Shown piece after piece: positions 62,214 through 64,000 of a DNA stretch of 64,000 nucleotides. The translations under genes were made by a program, and so were the position numbers. Positions within the stretch are counted from its first letter, which is position 1. Every line of letters begins with the position of its first letter. Source of the DNA: Pseudomonadota bacterium. Lineage in GTDB: Bacteria; Pseudomonadota; Alphaproteobacteria; Micavibrionales; CSBR16-224. The stretch lies in assembly GCA_013285465.1 (NCBI GenBank), contig CP053449.1, positions 256,870 through 320,869 of the forward strand. The letters are read 5' to 3'. A model generated the notes under the pieces. The model saw nothing but the letters and a program-made list of their open reading frames with translations. It made no database searches and was not told the DNA's origin.

Positions 62214-62921
62214 TTGAAGTATCTTAATATCGTGCCCGGGGTTAGTGTTTATTCTGACGCCGGGCGCGTCTTTTCATATAACGTCCTTGATATAGATGAA
62301 GCGTTGCAGCAAAAAGTGATGCAGCGCGACAAGGGCGTTTGCCAGTATTGCGGCTTTGAATCGGCCAAGCACCAGACTGTCCATTACACAGGACAGGATC
62401 CTGATAAGCCGGGCGAAATGAAAAGAATCGAAAACTTTGTCACCTCCTGTCATTATTGCCAGCAATGTTTCTATCTTGATCAGGTGGCGATGATGCAATC
62501 CGGCGCACTGATCTGGTTGCCGGAAATCGGGCAGGCGGCTTTGAATCATATCTGCCGTGCCGTTTATATTGCACGGATTACACAGGGTCCTATTGCCGAT
62601 GCGGCCCGCGAAACGCTGGATGTTCTGTTGTCACGCAAAGAAGAGGCCAAAAACCGTATCGGGACGGATGATGTGATGCAGTTGGCAACGGTTCTTCAGG
62701 ATTTTCTTGAAAATACGGAATACAAACACCGCCACGCAAAACTCAAACATTTGCGTATCCTGCCGCTTGACCGCCGCATTGTCCGCGAAGGAGATCTGGA
62801 ATTTAATCAGTTCCCGCAAATTCTGGCTTATTGGCGTTCGAAAGACGGCCCCTTCGGCGAAATGCCGCCGCGTGTCTGGGCTGAAAAATTCCTGCTGGCA
62901 AAAGAGCAGTTGTCTGCTTAA
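62214..62921 (+). CDS. icmJ: Type IVB secretion protein IcmJ/DotN
   Basis: 235 residues from a TTG at 62214, with AAAGG 11 nt upstream. Four Cys form the zinc site of the HNH-like treble clef: Cys43/Cys46 (VCQYCGF) and Cys79/Cys82 (SCHYCQQC), with Cys85 beside them. The block CFYLDQVAMMQSGALIWLPEIGQAALNHICRAVYIA is as in Legionella IcmJ, which joins DotL in the coupling complex that selects effectors. It lies 23 nt after icmD. icmB/dotO, expected next, is absent; a convergent MoxR gene follows. Confidence 0.88.
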   Translation: MKYLNIVPGVSVYSDAGRVFSYNVLDIDEALQQKVMQRDKGVCQYCGFESAKHQTVHYTGQDPDKPGEMKRIENFVTSCHYCQQCFYLDQVAMMQSGALIWLPEIGQAALNHICRAVYIARITQGPIADAARETLDVLLSRKEEAKNRIGTDDVMQLATVLQDFLENTEYKHRHAKLKHLRILPLDRRIVREGDLEFNQFPQILAYWRSKDGPFGEMPPRVWAEKFLLAKEQLSA

Positions 62922-62939
62922 AGGCCGGCGGCTCTCTCT

Positions 62940-63938
62940 TCAGACATATTTCTCACATATTTTTGTAATGATTTGCTGCAAAGTAATACCGCGCGTCCGC
63001 GCCGGGAAAGACAGCGCCATACGGTGCTGCAGGATAGGCTCGGCAAGCGCAATCACATCATCCATGGAAGGAGCATGACGACCGTCAACAAGTGCGCGGG
63101 CACGGGCGGCCAGCATAAAGGCCTGTCCGGCCCGCGGACCGGGCCCCCATGAAACGAAGTCCTGTACCTCGGCCAGATCGCTTTGCTCGGGACGTCCGCG
63201 GCGGACAATATCCAAAATCGCATCCACGACATTTTCACCGATCGGCATTTGTCGGACAAGTGCCTGCGCCTTGATCAGCTCTTGCGGTTTGGTAAGGGTT
63301 TTCGGGCTTTTCTCAGACGCGGTTGTTGTCTTGGCGATAATATCCTTTTCATCGGCCAATGTCGGATAGGTGACATTGATTTGCATCAGGAAACGGTCAA
63401 GCTGTGCCTCGGGAAGCGGGTAAGTTCCTTCCTGTTCCAGAGGGTTTTGCGTGGCCATAACATGGAAAGGCTGCGGCAGTGCATGGTTATGTCCGCCGAC
63501 AGTGACAGTATATTCCTGCATCGCTTGCAGCAGGGCGGATTGTGTCCGCGGACTGGCGCGGTTAATCTCGTCGGCCATCAGAAACTGGCAAAAAACCGGC
63601 CCTTCGACAAATTTGAAATGGCGGTTGCCGTCTTCATCCTGTGCCAGAATTTCCGAGCCGGTAATATCTGCAGGCATAAGATCCGGCGTACATTGGATAC
63701 GGCCTGTTTCCAGACCAAGAACGGTTCCCATGACACTAACCAGACGGGTTTTCCCCAGCCCCGGCAGACCGACAAGCAGCATATGCCCGCCTGACAGCAG
63801 CGTCGTTAAAGACAAATCGACAACCTGCTCCTGCCCCCATATGAAATTATGGATTTCGTCACGGATATCGGCAATCCAGCGATAGGTCGTGTCAAAGGCT
63901 TCGCTCATATCTCCGGTTTTTGCTTTTGCATTGGCCAT
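62940..63938 (-). CDS. MoxR-family AAA+ ATPase
   Basis: 332 residues. Walker A GLPGLGKT (57-64), Walker B FLMADEINRA (119-126), then QEYTVTVGGH, the sensor ATQNPLEQEGTYPLPEAQLDRFL, and arginine-rich lid helices. MoxR ATPases act as chaperones for metal-centre or complex assembly, usually with a DUF58 protein and VWA proteins encoded downstream; here the convergent icmJ gene follows instead. AAAGGA lies before the ATG. 63939-64000 shows no further feature. Confidence 0.94.
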   Translation of the reverse strand: MANAKAKTGDMSEAFDTTYRWIADIRDEIHNFIWGQEQVVDLSLTTLLSGGHMLLVGLPGLGKTRLVSVMGTVLGLETGRIQCTPDLMPADITGSEILAQDEDGNRHFKFVEGPVFCQFLMADEINRASPRTQSALLQAMQEYTVTVGGHNHALPQPFHVMATQNPLEQEGTYPLPEAQLDRFLMQINVTYPTLADEKDIIAKTTTASEKSPKTLTKPQELIKAQALVRQMPIGENVVDAILDIVRRGRPEQSDLAEVQDFVSWGPGPRAGQAFMLAARARALVDGRHAPSMDDVIALAEPILQHRMALSFPARTRGITLQQIITKICEKYV

Positions 63939-64000
63939 GTTTTTTTGTCCTTTAAAATAAAAATAGTGTGCCTAAAAGAGTTTGGTTTGCGTCTCGGCTT

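Noticed and set aside
62940-63938. AAA ATPase as the missing Dot/Icm ATPase (DotB or DotO)
   Set aside because: Its motifs are those of MoxR AAA+ proteins, it is on the opposite strand, and it lacks DotB/VirB11 or DotO/VirB4 signatures.
1-64000. CRISPR arrays, insertion sequences, integrases or rRNA genes
   Set aside because: I found no spaced direct repeats, transposase or integrase motifs, or rRNA segments anywhere in the window.

Overview
The window reads as a chromosomal segment of an alphaproteobacterium. The gene set points that way: COQ9, plant/rhizobial-type gshA, intracellular PHB depolymerase with 3-hydroxybutyrate dehydrogenase, the thrB-rnhA pair with ispH on the same strand, DUF455, the MEP-pathway gene dxs next to tlyA, and CtrA-like TTAA-N7-TTAA boxes. 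The many ankyrin proteins and a Dot/Icm-type secretion block would fit a predatory, symbiotic or host-associated lineage such as the Micavibrio group, but that placement is inference. Biosynthetic capacity (aroE, thrB, dxs, ispH, metF, cca) argues against a strongly reduced endosymbiont.

Layout. 1-6.7 kb: a partial membrane/low-complexity protein, a membrane protein with a Nudix-like box, the tldD-tldE protease pair and an ankyrin protein. 6.8-12.1 kb: two small tandem paralogues, divergent glutathione genes gshB/gshA whose start codons overlap (gshA carries a frameshift), then PHB mobilisation (bdhA-phaZ). 12.1-19.2 kb: a MOSC protein, a large ankyrin-like protein with a separate C-terminal domain, a GH63-type hydrolase, DUF455, ribokinase and an unknown Met/Gln-rich protein. 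19.4-23.8 kb: dxs and tlyA split by an A+T-rich membrane-anchored gene, then an SDR. 23.9-27.4 kb: a compact arsenic operon arsR-arsI-arsC-arsP-thioredoxin-acr3 with a clear promoter/operator and probably a leaderless mRNA. 27.4-34.8 kb: ankyrin protein, tRNA-Phe, PAS-GGDEF, COQ9, a HExxH protein, a Gln-rich protein, PrpD and a secreted protein. 35-40.3 kb: rnhA-thrB, then an A+T-rich two-gene nucleotidyltransferase-like cassette, then ispH. 40.3-46.8 kb: lipoprotein, gmhA, xseB, DHH phosphoesterase, cca, epmA, aroE. 47-52.4 kb: a phenylalanine/tyrosine degradation operon (hpd, fah, maiA, phhA, no hmgA seen) with two small paralogues inserted and a palindrome next to the hpd promoter. 52.5-60.2 kb: cyanophycinase-like protein, metF, a membrane zincin candidate, cmk, stress-protein-like protein, methyltransferase-like protein, phoH and a Tat-exported DUF882 protein. 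60.6-62.9 kb: a Dot/Icm (type IVB secretion) block with IcmC/DotE-like, IcmD/DotP and IcmJ/DotN genes in the order known from Legionella. A MoxR ATPase closes the window.

The most unusual items are the Dot/Icm block, whose first protein seems to hold three copies of the IcmD-like module; the A+T-rich cassette inserted between ispH and thrB; and a basic C-terminal motif shared by an ankyrin protein and two small operon-embedded proteins.
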